Below, piece by piece: positions 1-7,996 of a stretch of 29,568 nt of DNA. Each line of letters opens with the position of its first letter. The stretch's first letter is position 1. A model generated the notes under the pieces. That model was not told the DNA's origin. It ran no database searches and saw only the letters and a program-made list of their open reading frames with translations. The stretch is taken from the NCBI GenBank assembly GCA_900757465.1, contig CAAENY010000029.1, positions 1-29,568 of the forward strand, read 5' to 3'. The position numbers and the translations under genes are program-made. The DNA comes from an uncultured Collinsella sp. Lineage in GTDB: Bacteria; Actinomycetota; Coriobacteriia; Coriobacteriales; Coriobacteriaceae.

Positions 1-45
1 CTCGTCCCTCCCCGGGATATGTAGCGAGTCGGAGTACCCTTGCTG

Positions 46-903
46 TTACTCTGCTTTGCCCACAGAGTTGAGGTTGGTCATGCGGATCTTAACCAGCTCG
101 GTGATCTCACGCATGCCCTCCTTGGCCGGCTTCTTGGGGTCGAAGCAGGCAGGGTTCTCGGCCATGTAGGCCATGAAGCCCTTGGTGTAGGCCTGACGCA
201 GCTCGGTGGCGTAGTTAACCTTGCAGATGCCGTTCTTCACAGCCTCGGCAACCTGCTCATCGGGCACACCGGAGGTGCCGTGCAGGACCAGCGGCACGTC
301 GACGGCGTCGCGAATGGCCTTGACCACGGACTGCTCGATGTGCGGATCGCTCGTGTACACGCCGTGGCTGGTGCCAACGCCAATTGCGAGGGAGGTGCAG
401 CCGGTACGCTCGACGAACTCCTTGGCCTCGGCAGGATCGGTGTAGGGGCTCTCGCCCTCAACCGCGGGACCGTCGTCCTCCTTGCCGCCAACCTTACCGA
501 GCTCGGCCTCGACGGGCACGCCCATGGCGCGGCCGGCGTCGGCAACGGACTTGGTCAGGGCGATGTTGTCCTCGAAGGACTCGTGCGAGCCGTCGATCAT
601 GACAGAGGTGTAGCCCGTGCGGAAAGCCTGCATGCAGCGGTCATAGCCATCGCCGTGATCGAGGTGCAGGGCGACGGGCACGGAAGCGCGCTCGGCGGCA
701 GCCTTGACCATGCCGTAGAAGTAGTCCAGACCAGCGGTCTTGATGGTGCCCGGGGTGGTCTGCATGATGACGGGGGACTTGGTCTCCTCGGCAGCGGCCA
801 GAACGGCCATAACAAACTCGAGGTTCTCGACGTTGAACGCGCCGACGGCGTAGTGGCCGGCCTGAGCGTCCTTGAGCATCTTTTCGGTGGTAACAAGTGC
901 CAT
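46..903 (-). CDS. fba: Class II fructose-/tagatose-bisphosphate aldolase
   Basis: Zinc-dependent cytosolic aldolase of 285 residues that cleaves a ketose-1,6-bisphosphate into DHAP and glyceraldehyde-3-phosphate. Visible are HLDHGD (residues 80-85: Asp82 catalytic, His83 zinc ligand), Glu134 in EAELGKVGG, GVGTSHG with His180, and LVLHGTSG with His208, which together form the complete class II metal site. The ATG at 901-903 was chosen because GAGAGGAG lies just upstream; longer in-frame starts lack such a site and the family start (MALVT) fits. The length matches GatY/KbaY/FbaA relatives. It is divergent from a DeoR-type sugar regulator and lies near lacABC without any lacD, so it may split tagatose-1,6-bisphosphate. 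It could equally be the housekeeping glycolytic enzyme; sequence alone does not decide. Family certain, substrate uncertain. Confidence 0.93.
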   Translation of the reverse strand: MALVTTEKMLKDAQAGHYAVGAFNVENLEFVMAVLAAAEETKSPVIMQTTPGTIKTAGLDYFYGMVKAAAERASVPVALHLDHGDGYDRCMQAFRTGYTSVMIDGSHESFEDNIALTKSVADAGRAMGVPVEAELGKVGGKEDDGPAVEGESPYTDPAEAKEFVERTGCTSLAIGVGTSHGVYTSDPHIEQSVVKAIRDAVDVPLVLHGTSGVPDEQVAEAVKNGICKVNYATELRQAYTKGFMAYMAENPACFDPKKPAKEGMREITELVKIRMTNLNSVGKAE

Positions 904-1093
904 GAGCGTTTGCTCCTCTCCCTCGCCCGCATCTGGACATCGGGCGTACGTGTCCGCAAGGCGATTTACCTTGCGTTTTGCTGCGCCCATTGTATGAAAT
1001 TCAGCTGCTTTGCACGTGCGAGATATTGAGCCCATGCAGGTCAATACAGCCGTTTTTGAAAAGTAAACGGAAGGAATTGGAGCCGAGTGGGAG

Positions 1094-1181
1094 TGTTCGA
1101 TATTGAATTTTGGGCGTTAAACGTCTTTCTTTTATAGAAAAGATAAGTAATCGAAAGGCGTTTTCTTACTTAAAAAGAAAA
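1094..1181. promoter_or_regulatory. Candidate operator cluster between aldolase and DeoR gene
   Basis: The 335-bp divergent spacer 904-1238 has no gene. Its AT-rich part holds TGTTCGATATTGAA (1094-1107) and two inverted repeats: arms 1128-1133/1138-1143 (4-bp loop) and TTTTCTT 1161-1167 with AAGAAAA 1175-1181. DeoR-family regulators commonly bind such repeats beside their own gene; that role here is inferred. No convincing -35/-10 pair could be fixed. Confidence 0.4.
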
Positions 1182-1238
1182 TGAACGAAAATAGACTCAA
1201 CACAATTCCTGCAAATTTCAGACGATGATGGAGCGGAT

Positions 1239-2042
1239 ATGGCCCATGCAACAACCCGAGCTTTCGCCGATGAGCGTCGTGCCGCCATCATGGAGATGCT
1301 TGAACACAACGCCTCGGTGCAGGTGGCAGAAATCGCCCAGACCTTTGGCGTGTCCTCCGTCACCGCCCGCGCCGACCTGGACGCGCTCGCCGAATCCGGC
1401 AAGCTGCGTCGCACGCATGGCGGCGCCGTGTCGCTCCACAAACGCCTAACTGTCTCCACGCAAGATCGCCGCATCAACGTAAATGTCGCCGCCAAGCAGG
1501 CCATCGCACAAAGTGCCATCGAACTCGTCGGCAGCGGTGACACCCTGCTCGTCGACTCGGGCACCACGGCGCTCGAGTTCGTCCGGCTCCTCGATCAGCG
1601 CGACGGTATCACCGTCATCACGGCCGACATTACCATTGCCGATTACATCGACGAGAGCATGCCCTCAGTCGATGTCGTCATGCTGGGCGGGGCGCTGCGC
1701 AAAGGTCATCGCTATCTGTACGGCCCACTTGCCATGCAGGCGCTGCAAATGGTCCACGCCGATCTTGCCGTCATGTGCCCTGGCGCTTTTGTTCCCGGCT
1801 GCGGCTTTACGACCGACTTTCCGCAGATGGCCGAGACCAAAGCGGCTATGGTCGGCGCCGCCCGTCAAACTGTCGCCCTCATGGACGCCAGTAAGGTCAA
1901 CGGACGTGGCATGTACCGCTTTGCCGAGCTCGCCGACGTCGACACCATCGTGATGGACAGCGACCCTGATAATGCCGTCGCCACCTCAATCGCCGAGATC
2001 GTCGACAACGCCCGCCCAAATCTCCTCATCGCCGGCGCTTAA
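1239..2042 (+). CDS. DeoR/GlpR-family sugar-phosphate-responsive regulator
   Basis: DNA-binding regulator of 267 residues. The N-terminal winged helix-turn-helix covers about residues 11-63: RRAAIMEML, then VQVAEIAQTFGVSSVTAR with the DeoR hallmark ADLDALAESGKLRRTHGGAV. The C-terminal part (about 75-260) is the DeoR sensor domain, with DTLLVDSGTTALEF near residue 100 and MDASKVNGRGM near 210. Family members bind phosphorylated sugars there. The ATG at 1239 was chosen for GGAGCGG just upstream. It is divergent from the aldolase and is the only DeoR-type regulator in a window full of LacI types. By analogy with LacR of lactococci and streptococci it may control the aldolase and the tagatose-phosphate genes lacAB and lacF, but no inducer can be read from sequence. 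Confidence 0.92.
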   Translation: MAHATTRAFADERRAAIMEMLEHNASVQVAEIAQTFGVSSVTARADLDALAESGKLRRTHGGAVSLHKRLTVSTQDRRINVNVAAKQAIAQSAIELVGSGDTLLVDSGTTALEFVRLLDQRDGITVITADITIADYIDESMPSVDVVMLGGALRKGHRYLYGPLAMQALQMVHADLAVMCPGAFVPGCGFTTDFPQMAETKAAMVGAARQTVALMDASKVNGRGMYRFAELADVDTIVMDSDPDNAVATSIAEIVDNARPNLLIAGA

Positions 2043-2048
2043 ACAAAA

Positions 2049-2086
2049 ACCACCACAAAGGTGCCTGTCCCCTTTGTGGTGGTTTG
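2049..2086. terminator. Bidirectional intrinsic terminator
   Basis: Perfect 13-bp stem (2049-2061 with 2071-2083) and a 9-nt loop. A short T run follows on the plus strand and AAACAAAAAC precedes, which gives a U tract on the minus strand. It lies between two convergent genes, the DeoR regulator and the flavodiiron protein, and can serve both. Confidence 0.85.
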
Positions 2087-2107
2087 CTCGTTAAAAGCGA
2101 AATATCG

Positions 2108-3268
2108 CTACTTGGAAAGCTCGTCGGCGAGAACCTCGATCTGAGCGCGCGAGGCGTCGTTGAGCGAACCCAGGACGGTCACCTTGTTCTGCGCCAGGGT
2201 GATGTCCTTCATACCCTCGAGCTCCTTGGTCATAACCTTGGCAGCCGCGGGCGCCCAGGAACCGGCCTCGACGAGCGCCACCGTACGGTTCTGATAGGCG
2301 TGCTCGGCAAGCGTGTGGATAAAGGTGCTCATGGACGGGAAGATCTCGCCCTGATAGGTGATGGAGGCGAGCACCAGACGGTCGTAGCGGAACGCATCCT
2401 CAACGGCTTCGGCCATGTCGTCACGAGCCAGGTCAAAGACGGAAACCTTCTGGCCGCGAGCCTCGAGCGCAGAAGCGAGTTCCTCAACAGCAGCCTTCAG
2501 GTGGCCGTAGACGCTCGCGTAGGCAATGGTGATGCCCTCGTTCTCGGGCTGATAGCTCGACCAAGTGTTATAGGTGTCGAGGTAGTAGCCCAAGTTCTCG
2601 GTCAGCACGGGGCCGTGGAGCGGGCAGATGATCTGGATGTCCAGATCCGCGGCCTTCTTGAGCACGGCCTGCACGAACTTGCCGAACTTACCGACGATGC
2701 CAAAGTAGTAACGGCGCGCCTCGCAAGCCCAGCCCTCGGGATCCTCGATGTCGTTAGCGCCAAACTTGCCAAAGCCGTCGGCACTAAAGAGTACCTTGTC
2801 GGTGGCCTCATAGGAGAAGAGCACCTCGGGCCAGTGCACGTTGGGGGCGCCGACAAACGTTAGGCTGTGGCCACCCAGGTCGAGCACGTCGCCTTCTTTG
2901 ACGACCATCTTGCGCTCGGGGTAGTCGGTGCCAAAGTAGTTGACCATCATGCGGAAGGCGCCCATGCTGGCCACAATCTGTGCCTGGGGATAGCGCTCCA
3001 TAAAGGCGGCGATACCGGCGGAGTGATCGGGCTCCATGTGATGGACGACCAGGTAGTCGGGCGTACGGCCATCGAGCACGGCCTCGAGGTTGCCGAGCCA
3101 CTCGTCGACAAAACCACCGTCGACCGAATCGGCGACGGCGATCTTGTCGCCCAAGATAACGTAGCTGTTGTATGCCATACCATTCTCGGACACGTCATAC
3201 TGGCCCTCGAACAGGTCAATGTCGTGATCGTCGACGCCAACGTAGCGGATATCCTTGGTGATCTCCAT
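2108..3268 (-). CDS. fprA: A-type flavoprotein (flavodiiron protein)
   Basis: Cytosolic flavodiiron protein of 386 residues; the family reduces O2 to water and/or NO to N2O. The N-terminal metallo-beta-lactamase-like domain (about 1-245) carries the full diiron ligand set: HHMEPDH (His77, Glu79, Asp81, His82), His145 in APNVHWPE, Asp164 in FSADGFG and His218 in PLHGP. A flavodoxin-like FMN domain follows (about 255-386, with IAYASVYGH in the phosphate-loop position). There is no rubredoxin extension, so it is the simple class A form. The ATG at 3266-3268 has a strong AGGAGG ahead of it; upstream in-frame starts do not. It fits oxygen detoxification in an anaerobe and appears unrelated to the sugar genes around it. 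It is probably monocistronic, though read-through from the LacI gene upstream is possible. Confidence 0.95.
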   Translation of the reverse strand: MEITKDIRYVGVDDHDIDLFEGQYDVSENGMAYNSYVILGDKIAVADSVDGGFVDEWLGNLEAVLDGRTPDYLVVHHMEPDHSAGIAAFMERYPQAQIVASMGAFRMMVNYFGTDYPERKMVVKEGDVLDLGGHSLTFVGAPNVHWPEVLFSYEATDKVLFSADGFGKFGANDIEDPEGWACEARRYYFGIVGKFGKFVQAVLKKAADLDIQIICPLHGPVLTENLGYYLDTYNTWSSYQPENEGITIAYASVYGHLKAAVEELASALEARGQKVSVFDLARDDMAEAVEDAFRYDRLVLASITYQGEIFPSMSTFIHTLAEHAYQNRTVALVEAGSWAPAAAKVMTKELEGMKDITLAQNKVTVLGSLNDASRAQIEVLADELSK

Positions 3269-3305
3269 CAGGCAAAGCCTCCTAGATAGACAAAAGAGCC
3301 CGTCT

Positions 3306-3314
3306 ATCATAGCA
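3306..3314 (-). promoter_or_regulatory. Extended -10 promoter for the flavodiiron gene
   Basis: On the minus strand the sequence reads TGCTATGAT, an extended -10 (TGnTATnAT), about 40 bp upstream of the start codon. No good -35 is visible, as is usual for extended -10 promoters. Further upstream, 3372-3389 is an inverted repeat (GATAAA, 6-bp spacer, TTTATC) that could be an operator. Both assignments are inferred from pattern only. Confidence 0.45.
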
Positions 3315-3397
3315 CTCGGCTGCATCCCAACAGCTATCTGCCGGCATCCTTACCGATTGTTATTGAAATGCGATAAATCGCCGTTTATCAGCACAAA

Positions 3398-4429
3398 CTA
3401 TGCGCGCGGTATCGCCGTGCTATGTCGAATGATGAGTTGTCCGGGAATACGAATGGCAACGTTTTTGCCCGCCGTACCCGCCTCGGGAACCGCATGCTCA
3501 AACACCTCGCGTCCGCGCTGATGTAGATCGAATCGCACGGTCGTGAGCTCGTTGTGCGCCACAAAATCATCGAGTGAATCGTCAACGCCCACCACACTCA
3601 CGTCCTCGGGCACGCGCAGGCCGCTATCGCGCAGCGCTGCAATTGCGCCGTTTGCCATCTGGTCGTTTGCCGCGTAAATCGCCGTCATAGTGCGGTCGTG
3701 CTCGGCCAGATATCTGCCGGCCTCGTAGCCACTGTTGGCAGACCAGTCTCCCTCGAGCGGCGCATGCGGCTGAATGTGTTTACGCTCGAGCGCATCCTGC
3801 CAACCGGCGCGACGAAATTGCTCGTCGACCGAGAACGACGGGCCGCCGATATAACGAATCTGCTCGTGCCCCAGCTCAAACAGATGATCCATGAGCAGCA
3901 GCGAGCAGCCGTAATGATCGGAGTCGACCGTAGTCACCCGTGGGTGCGCATACATGGTGACGATAACCGTGCCGATACCCGGCAACGGATCAAACGTCTC
4001 AAAATCGGGTGCCATACGACTCATGCCGATGATGATGCCGTCCACCGGCAGTGCGGCCATACGACGCGTGGCCTCGGCAAGCGAAAACTCCTCGGTCTTG
4101 GACATCTCGACCAGCGTGATGGCGCAATTATGCTCACGAGCAGCGCTGGCGATGCCGTCGATCATTGAGAGGTTGCCAAACTTGGTGACATCGTTGATGC
4201 ATAGGCCGACCGAATGGTAACGGCCGTCGCGCAGCGAGCGACCGGCATAACTCGGACGAAAGCCGAGCTCTTGCATAGCGGCCTGCACGCGCTGGCGCGT
4301 CTGCTCGTTAACGTTGGGCAAGCCGTTGGCGACGCGCGAAACCGTCTGCTGCGAAACGCCAGCAGCGCGGGCGACGTCGGCCATGGAGACCGGACGCGAA
4401 CTGGTATCGTTGGACGGGCGCCTTGCCAC
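3398..4429 (-). CDS. LacI-family regulator, likely of galKT
   Basis: LacI/GalR-type repressor of 343 residues. The helix-turn-helix and hinge are at about 15-70 (MADVARAAGVSQQTVSR, then NGLPNV). A periplasmic-binding-protein-like effector domain follows (about 75-335) with IIIGMSRMAPDFE, YAANDQMANGA and VSVVGVDDSLDDFV. The gene starts with GTG at 4427-4429 behind GAAGGTGAT; the next in-frame ATG (Met16) would remove residues before the DNA-binding domain without a clear ribosome site. It is divergent from galK and three similar operator-like sites lie between them, so it probably controls galKT and itself. The effector is unknown but plausibly galactose. It is a paralogue of the three other LacI proteins in this window; its recognition helix has Gln27-Gln28 before TVSR. 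Confidence 0.93.
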   Translation of the reverse strand: MARRPSNDTSSRPVSMADVARAAGVSQQTVSRVANGLPNVNEQTRQRVQAAMQELGFRPSYAGRSLRDGRYHSVGLCINDVTKFGNLSMIDGIASAAREHNCAITLVEMSKTEEFSLAEATRRMAALPVDGIIIGMSRMAPDFETFDPLPGIGTVIVTMYAHPRVTTVDSDHYGCSLLLMDHLFELGHEQIRYIGGPSFSVDEQFRRAGWQDALERKHIQPHAPLEGDWSANSGYEAGRYLAEHDRTMTAIYAANDQMANGAIAALRDSGLRVPEDVSVVGVDDSLDDFVAHNELTTVRFDLHQRGREVFEHAVPEAGTAGKNVAIRIPGQLIIRHSTAIPRA

Positions 4430-4521
4430 AGGATCACCTTCACCCTTGCGAGATCTGAATAGCGTGAATGCCGGCCCGGGCAGAAATACATCCCGCGCCG
4501 AGGCCCGCTATCGTCGGACGC

Positions 4522-4537
4522 ATGTTAACGTACTCTA
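4522..4537. promoter_or_regulatory. LacI-type operator, gal site 1
   Basis: ATGTTAACGTACTCTA matches the local pattern ATGnnnACGTnnnCAT except at its last positions. It sits closest to the start of the LacI regulator (minus strand), where it could give autoregulation. Near-identical sites occur at 4645 and 4709. Confidence 0.65.
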
Positions 4538-4584
4538 CTTTTTCTATCTGCATCTCTTCTGCTTTATAAGTCCATACGGCAGTA

Positions 4585-4594
4585 CCGTTCACGG
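4585..4594. promoter_or_regulatory. CCGTTCACGG motif copy
   Basis: One of five copies of CCGTTCAC (here with GG after it, making a partial palindrome) found only in the regulatory gaps of the sugar genes in this window. Function unknown; a site for a shared regulator is the simplest guess. Confidence 0.35.
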
Positions 4595-4644
4595 CTGAAT
4601 TTCTACCGATTACCAGATTCTCAAAAAGTGACAAGCGATGTGTT

Positions 4645-4660
4645 ATGAGTACGTTAACAT
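4645..4660. promoter_or_regulatory. LacI-type operator, gal site 2
   Basis: ATGAGTACGTTAACAT fits ATGnnnACGTnnnCAT perfectly and is the exact reverse complement of the consensus ATGTTAACGTACTCAT. It lies midway between the LacI gene and galK. Confidence 0.75.
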
Positions 4661-4708
4661 AGCCCGTAACGTGCGGCATTGTGAATACTTGGTTCATGCC
4701 GCTTTAAG

Positions 4709-4724
4709 TTGTTAACGTACTCAT
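4709..4724. promoter_or_regulatory. LacI-type operator, gal site 3
   Basis: TTGTTAACGTACTCAT lies 43 bp before the galK start codon, where binding would block galKT transcription. One base differs from the consensus of the other gal sites. Confidence 0.72.
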
Positions 4725-4767
4725 AACGACGCAAAACCCACCCGTGCGCGCCAAGGAAAGGACTCCC

Positions 4768-5973
4768 ATGACCACCCCCGACGAAAAGACATTCGCCACG
4801 CTCACCAAGCTGTTTGAGGAGGAGTTTGGCCCCATCGGCGACCGCCAGGTGCTCTACGTGCACGCGCCCGGCCGTTCCGAGATCAGCGGCAACCACACCG
4901 ACCACGAGGGCGGCCACGTTATCGCCGGCTCGCTCGATGTCGCCGTTGACGGCATCGCCGTGGCAACCGACTCCAACAAGATTCGCGTCGCCGACGAGGG
5001 CTATCCTACGTTTGAAATCATGCTCGACACGCTGGATATTCAGGAGTCCGAGAAGGGCACGTCCGCAAGCCTCGTCCGCGGCATGGCCCACGAAATCGCT
5101 GCTCTGGGCGTTGAGCCCCACGGCTTCGACTTCGCCTTCACCTGCTCCGTCCCCTCGGGTGGCGGTCTTTCGAGCTCCGCTGCTGTCGAGGCCGCGTACG
5201 GTCGTGCCATGGAGACGCTCTGGGGCGCGCCCGCCATAGAGCCCGTCACGCTCGCCCAGATGAGCCAGCGCACCGAGAACAACTACTACGGCAAGCCCTG
5301 CGGTCTGATGGACCAAGCCGCTGTGTGCCTGGGCGGCCTCGCCTACATGGACTTTGAGGATCAGGCTCAGCCTAAAACCCAGAAGCTCGAGCTCAACTTT
5401 GAGGATCACGGCTATGCGCTCGTGCTCGTTAAGGTCGGTGCCGACCACGTGGCCGCCACCGACGACTACGCCGCCGTTCCGCGCGAGATGCAGAACGTCG
5501 CTGCCGAGTTTGGCAAGGCACGCCTGTGCGAGGTCGACGTTGCCGACTTTGACGCCAAGCTCCCCGAGCTGCGCGCCAAGCTGGGCGACCGCGCCTGCCT
5601 GCGCGCCGTTCACTACTGGTACGAGAACGGCCTGGTCGACAAGCGCTGGACTGCCCTGAACGCCGGCGACATTGACCAGTTCCTGGTCCTGACGCGCGAG
5701 TCCGGCGCCAGCTCCGCCATGTACCTGCAGAATGTTGTTGCCAAGCTGGGCTCCGAGCAGCCCTCGATGTATGCCCTGGCGCTGGCCGAGCACGTGCTCG
5801 ACGGCCGCGGCGCCGTCCGCATCCACGGCGGCGGCTTTGGCGGCACCATCCAGGCCTTCGTTCCGCTCGACCTGGTCGACACCTTCATTGCCAAGATGAA
5901 CGGCTGGCTGGGCGAGGGCTCTGCCCGCCACTACGCTATCTCTGACAAGGGGGCTTACGCGGCATGGCTGTAA
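4768..5973 (+). CDS. galK: Galactokinase
   Basis: Phosphorylates alpha-D-galactose at C1 with ATP, the first step of the Leloir pathway. The protein has 401 residues and belongs to the GHMP kinases. The galactokinase signature is at 34-49 (PGRSEISGNHTDHEGG, a variant of the usual GRVNLIGEHTDY). The ATP-binding loop VPSGGGLSSSAA is at 128-139, the catalytic-base region GLMDQ has Asp182, and the C-terminal GHMP motif is RIHGGGFGG near residue 355. The ATG at 4768 is preceded by AAGGAAAGG; an in-frame GTG at 4744 lacks a comparable site. It overlaps galT by 10 bases, which indicates a co-transcribed, translationally coupled pair. Three LacI-type operators precede it. Confidence 0.97.
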   Translation: MTTPDEKTFATLTKLFEEEFGPIGDRQVLYVHAPGRSEISGNHTDHEGGHVIAGSLDVAVDGIAVATDSNKIRVADEGYPTFEIMLDTLDIQESEKGTSASLVRGMAHEIAALGVEPHGFDFAFTCSVPSGGGLSSSAAVEAAYGRAMETLWGAPAIEPVTLAQMSQRTENNYYGKPCGLMDQAAVCLGGLAYMDFEDQAQPKTQKLELNFEDHGYALVLVKVGADHVAATDDYAAVPREMQNVAAEFGKARLCEVDVADFDAKLPELRAKLGDRACLRAVHYWYENGLVDKRWTALNAGDIDQFLVLTRESGASSAMYLQNVVAKLGSEQPSMYALALAEHVLDGRGAVRIHGGGFGGTIQAFVPLDLVDTFIAKMNGWLGEGSARHYAISDKGAYAAWL

Positions 5974-7592
5974 TGACTGACGTGCGCGAGGCCGCACAGA
6001 GCCTGATTGAATATGCCATCCATCGATCGATGATCGGACAGGACGATCGCATCTGGGCCTACAACACCATTTTGGAGTGCATCGGCGCTACGGGACCGGC
6101 GCTCGATATGGCCTGGGCGCTGCAGAACGAGAAGCTCTCGCTCTTGCACCCCGATACGCTCCCCGATTTTGACCTGGAGGGCACGCTTGCCGCGCTTTCC
6201 GAGGCCGCCGTTGCCAACGGTGCTGCCGAGGATACGGCATCGGGCCGCGATCGCATCGCCATGCGCATCATGGGTGTGCTGATGCCGAGGCCTTCGGTTG
6301 TAAACGAGGAATTCAACGGCCGTATGGGCGTCAACGAGCCCCGCGCCGCGACCGACTGGTTCTACGGTCTGTGCTGCGACGCCGGCTACGTGCGTCGTGC
6401 CGCCATCGCGCGCAATATCAAATGGAGCACCCCCACCAACTGGGGCGACCTGGAGATCACCATCAACCTGTCAAAGCCCGAAAAGGATCCGCGCGACATT
6501 GCCGCGGCCGGCGCCGCAAAGAACACGGGCGAGAAGTATCCCGCCTGTCAGCTCTGCATTGAAAACGAGGGCTACCCCGGACGCCCCGCCGCAGCCGACG
6601 GTGGCGCTCACCCCGCCCGCCAGAATCTGCGCGTTATCCCCATCCAGCTCGACGGCGAGCGCTGGGGTTTCCAGTACAGCCCGTATGCGTATTTTAACGA
6701 GCACTGCATCACGATGAGCTCCGAGCATCGCCCGATGCACGTGGACCGCAAGGGTCTGACCTGCCTGCTCGACTTTGTCGACCTGTTCCCGCACTACTTT
6801 ATTGGCTCCAACGCCGACCTGCCTATCGTGGGCGGCTCGATCTTGTCGCACGACCACTTCCAGGGCGGCGCGCACGAGTTCCCCATGATGCATGCCGCCG
6901 AGGTCTCGCAGTTTAGCGTGCCCGGTTTTGACCAGGTCAGCGGTACCGTGCTGCAGTGGCCGCTCTCGGTGCTGCGCCTGCGCTCGCATGACCGCGCCCA
7001 GCTGCTCGACGCTGCCGAGAAGATTATCCTCGCCTGGCGCGAGTGGACCGATGAGTCTGTGGGCGTCATCGCGTACACAGCCGATGGCGTGGCGCACAAC
7101 ACCGTGACGCCCGTCATCCGCCGCGTCGACTCCCGCGGAAATGCCGGCGGCGAAATCTACGAGGCCTACCTGGCGCTTCGCTGCAATATCACGACCGAAG
7201 AGCATCCGCTGGGCGTGTTCCACCCGCATGCCGAGTATCACCATATTAAGAAGGAGAACATCGGCCTGATCGAGGTCATGGGCCTGGCCATCCTGCCGCC
7301 GCGCCTGGTTCCCGAACTCGGTGCTGTCCGCGAGCACCTGCTAGCGGCCAAAGCCGATACCAGCTACGACCTTGCCAGCGCGCTCGAGGGCGACGACCTT
7401 TGCCACGGCCACGCCGCATGGGCCGAGGACGTTTTTGCCCGCCGCGCCGACGAGCTTACGGCGGACAACGCCATCGATATCCTGCACGAGGAGGTCGGCG
7501 TGGTGTTTGGCCACGTGCTCGACAACGCCGGCGTCTTTAAGTGGGACGAGGCCGGCCGCGCCGCCCAGCAGCGCTTTATCGACTCGCTGTAA
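5964..7592 (+). CDS. galT: UDP-glucose--hexose-1-phosphate uridylyltransferase, GalT type 2
   Basis: Transfers UMP between UDP-glucose and galactose-1-phosphate. The 542 residues belong to the Firmicutes-type (GalT2) family, distinct from E. coli GalT, and are somewhat longer than the usual ~490-500. The active-site segment is SHDHFQGG at 294-301, with His297 in the nucleophile position. Two possible starts exist: ATG 5964, with AAGGGGG about 10 bases ahead, and ATG 5973, which overlaps the galK stop as TAATG. I prefer 5964 on spacing. Coupled to galK; an intrinsic terminator follows at 7642. No galE is present, so UDP-galactose epimerisation must be encoded elsewhere. Confidence 0.96.
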   Translation: MAVMTDVREAAQSLIEYAIHRSMIGQDDRIWAYNTILECIGATGPALDMAWALQNEKLSLLHPDTLPDFDLEGTLAALSEAAVANGAAEDTASGRDRIAMRIMGVLMPRPSVVNEEFNGRMGVNEPRAATDWFYGLCCDAGYVRRAAIARNIKWSTPTNWGDLEITINLSKPEKDPRDIAAAGAAKNTGEKYPACQLCIENEGYPGRPAAADGGAHPARQNLRVIPIQLDGERWGFQYSPYAYFNEHCITMSSEHRPMHVDRKGLTCLLDFVDLFPHYFIGSNADLPIVGGSILSHDHFQGGAHEFPMMHAAEVSQFSVPGFDQVSGTVLQWPLSVLRLRSHDRAQLLDAAEKIILAWREWTDESVGVIAYTADGVAHNTVTPVIRRVDSRGNAGGEIYEAYLALRCNITTEEHPLGVFHPHAEYHHIKKENIGLIEVMGLAILPPRLVPELGAVREHLLAAKADTSYDLASALEGDDLCHGHAAWAEDVFARRADELTADNAIDILHEEVGVVFGHVLDNAGVFKWDEAGRAAQQRFIDSL

Positions 7593-7625
7593 TGATCCCT
7601 TGGGGACGGAGGAAAACGGATCATT
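7591..7625. repeat. Interspersed repeat unit A, copy 1
   Basis: AATGATCC (7591-7598) pairs with GGATCATT (7618-7625) around the core GGGGACGGAGGAAAACGG. It overlaps the galT stop codon. A diverged inverted copy lies at 12889-12916, so this is an interspersed repeat and not a one-off hairpin. Confidence 0.6.
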
Positions 7626-7641
7626 CCGCCTGCAAGACAAC

Positions 7642-7680
7642 GGCGCCCGCCAGCAACATCGCCGGCGGGCGCCATTTTTG
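7642..7680 (+). terminator. Intrinsic terminator of galKT
   Basis: A 10-bp G/C stem (GGCGCCCGCC 7642-7651 with GGCGGGCGCC 7664-7673) is followed by ATTTTTG. It lies about 50 bases after the galT stop. Confidence 0.88.
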
Positions 7681-7684
7681 CGTG

Positions 7685-7740
7685 TAGTCATTGGGGACGT
7701 TCTTAAACGACTAGTCATTAAAGAACGTCCCCAATGACTA
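7685..7740. repeat. Long perfect palindrome, 20-bp arms
   Basis: Arms 7685-7704 and 7721-7740 are perfectly complementary over 20 bp, with a 16-nt spacer that itself contains ACTAGT. It contains TTGGGGACGTTCTT and its complement, related to AAGGAACGTCCC in the next repeat. No U tract follows, so it is not a classical terminator. Confidence 0.75.
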
Positions 7741-7760
7741 CCAATGACTACCAATGACTA
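7731..7760. repeat. Three perfect tandem 10-bp repeats
   Basis: CCAATGACTA occurs three times in a row with no mismatch. The first unit is the outer end of the right arm of the palindrome at 7685-7740, so the array probably grew from that arm by slippage. Confidence 0.8.
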
Positions 7761-7770
7761 CCCCAAGGAA

Positions 7771-7812
7771 TGTCCCAGACTGCCGGCAGAAAAGGAACGT
7801 CCCTAACTGCCG
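7771..7812 (+). repeat. Interspersed repeat unit B, copy 1
   Basis: TGTCCCAGACTGCCGGCAGA, then AAAGGAACGTCCCTAACTGCC. The copy at 12932-12972 differs at only a few positions (TGTCCCAAACTGCCGGCAGA, then TAAGGAACGTCCCCAAGTGCC). Noncoding. Confidence 0.7.
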
Positions 7813-7855
7813 CATCCGGAGCAAGACAACGCCGCAGGTAGAGGACGGACAGCGA

Positions 7856-7996
7856 GCGGGGCGCATTTGAGGCAAGGTGACGTGAAACGAAAGGGCGCTG
7901 ACCTTCTGGTCGCGCCCTTGAAGTTGAACGTCAGATTGTCCAAATGCGGCCCGCGCAGCGTCGGCTGGTTACGCGGTTTGGTACAACCGCGTAACC
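7856..7996 (+). ncRNA. Structured element, copy 1 (3' of lacC)
   Basis: A long folded element; all pairings were read by eye. Outer stem GCGGG/CCCGC (7856-7860/7950-7954). Second stem GCATTTG/CAAATGC (7863-7869/7941-7947). A bulged A at 7870. GGCAA/TTGTC (7871-7875/7936-7940). TGACGT/ACGTCA (7878-7883/7928-7933). An apical hairpin of 8+4 bp closed by TTCT (7891-7919). After the linker CGCAGCGTCGGC comes a 12-bp hairpin (7967-7978/7985-7996) ending one base before the lacC stop codon. A second copy at 10099-10238 keeps the fold while changing stem bases in pairs. The few non-Watson-Crick pairs are G·T on the plus strand, so I tentatively assign plus. No known RNA family was recognised; it may instead be a DNA-level palindromic repeat. 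Confidence 0.6.

Noticed and set aside
4654..5997. 447-codon open frame on the minus strand over galK
   Set aside because: It is a shadow of galK in GC-rich DNA: low-complexity Ala/Gly/Val/His composition, no recognisable domain, and galK has all family motifs.
7685..7740. Long palindrome as the galT terminator
   Set aside because: No T tract follows, and a proper terminator already stands at 7642-7680.
7856..7996. Short minus-strand reading frames across the structured element as a small protein
   Set aside because: The two copies change stem bases in pairs rather than by codon position, and there is no ribosome site; structure explains the conservation better.
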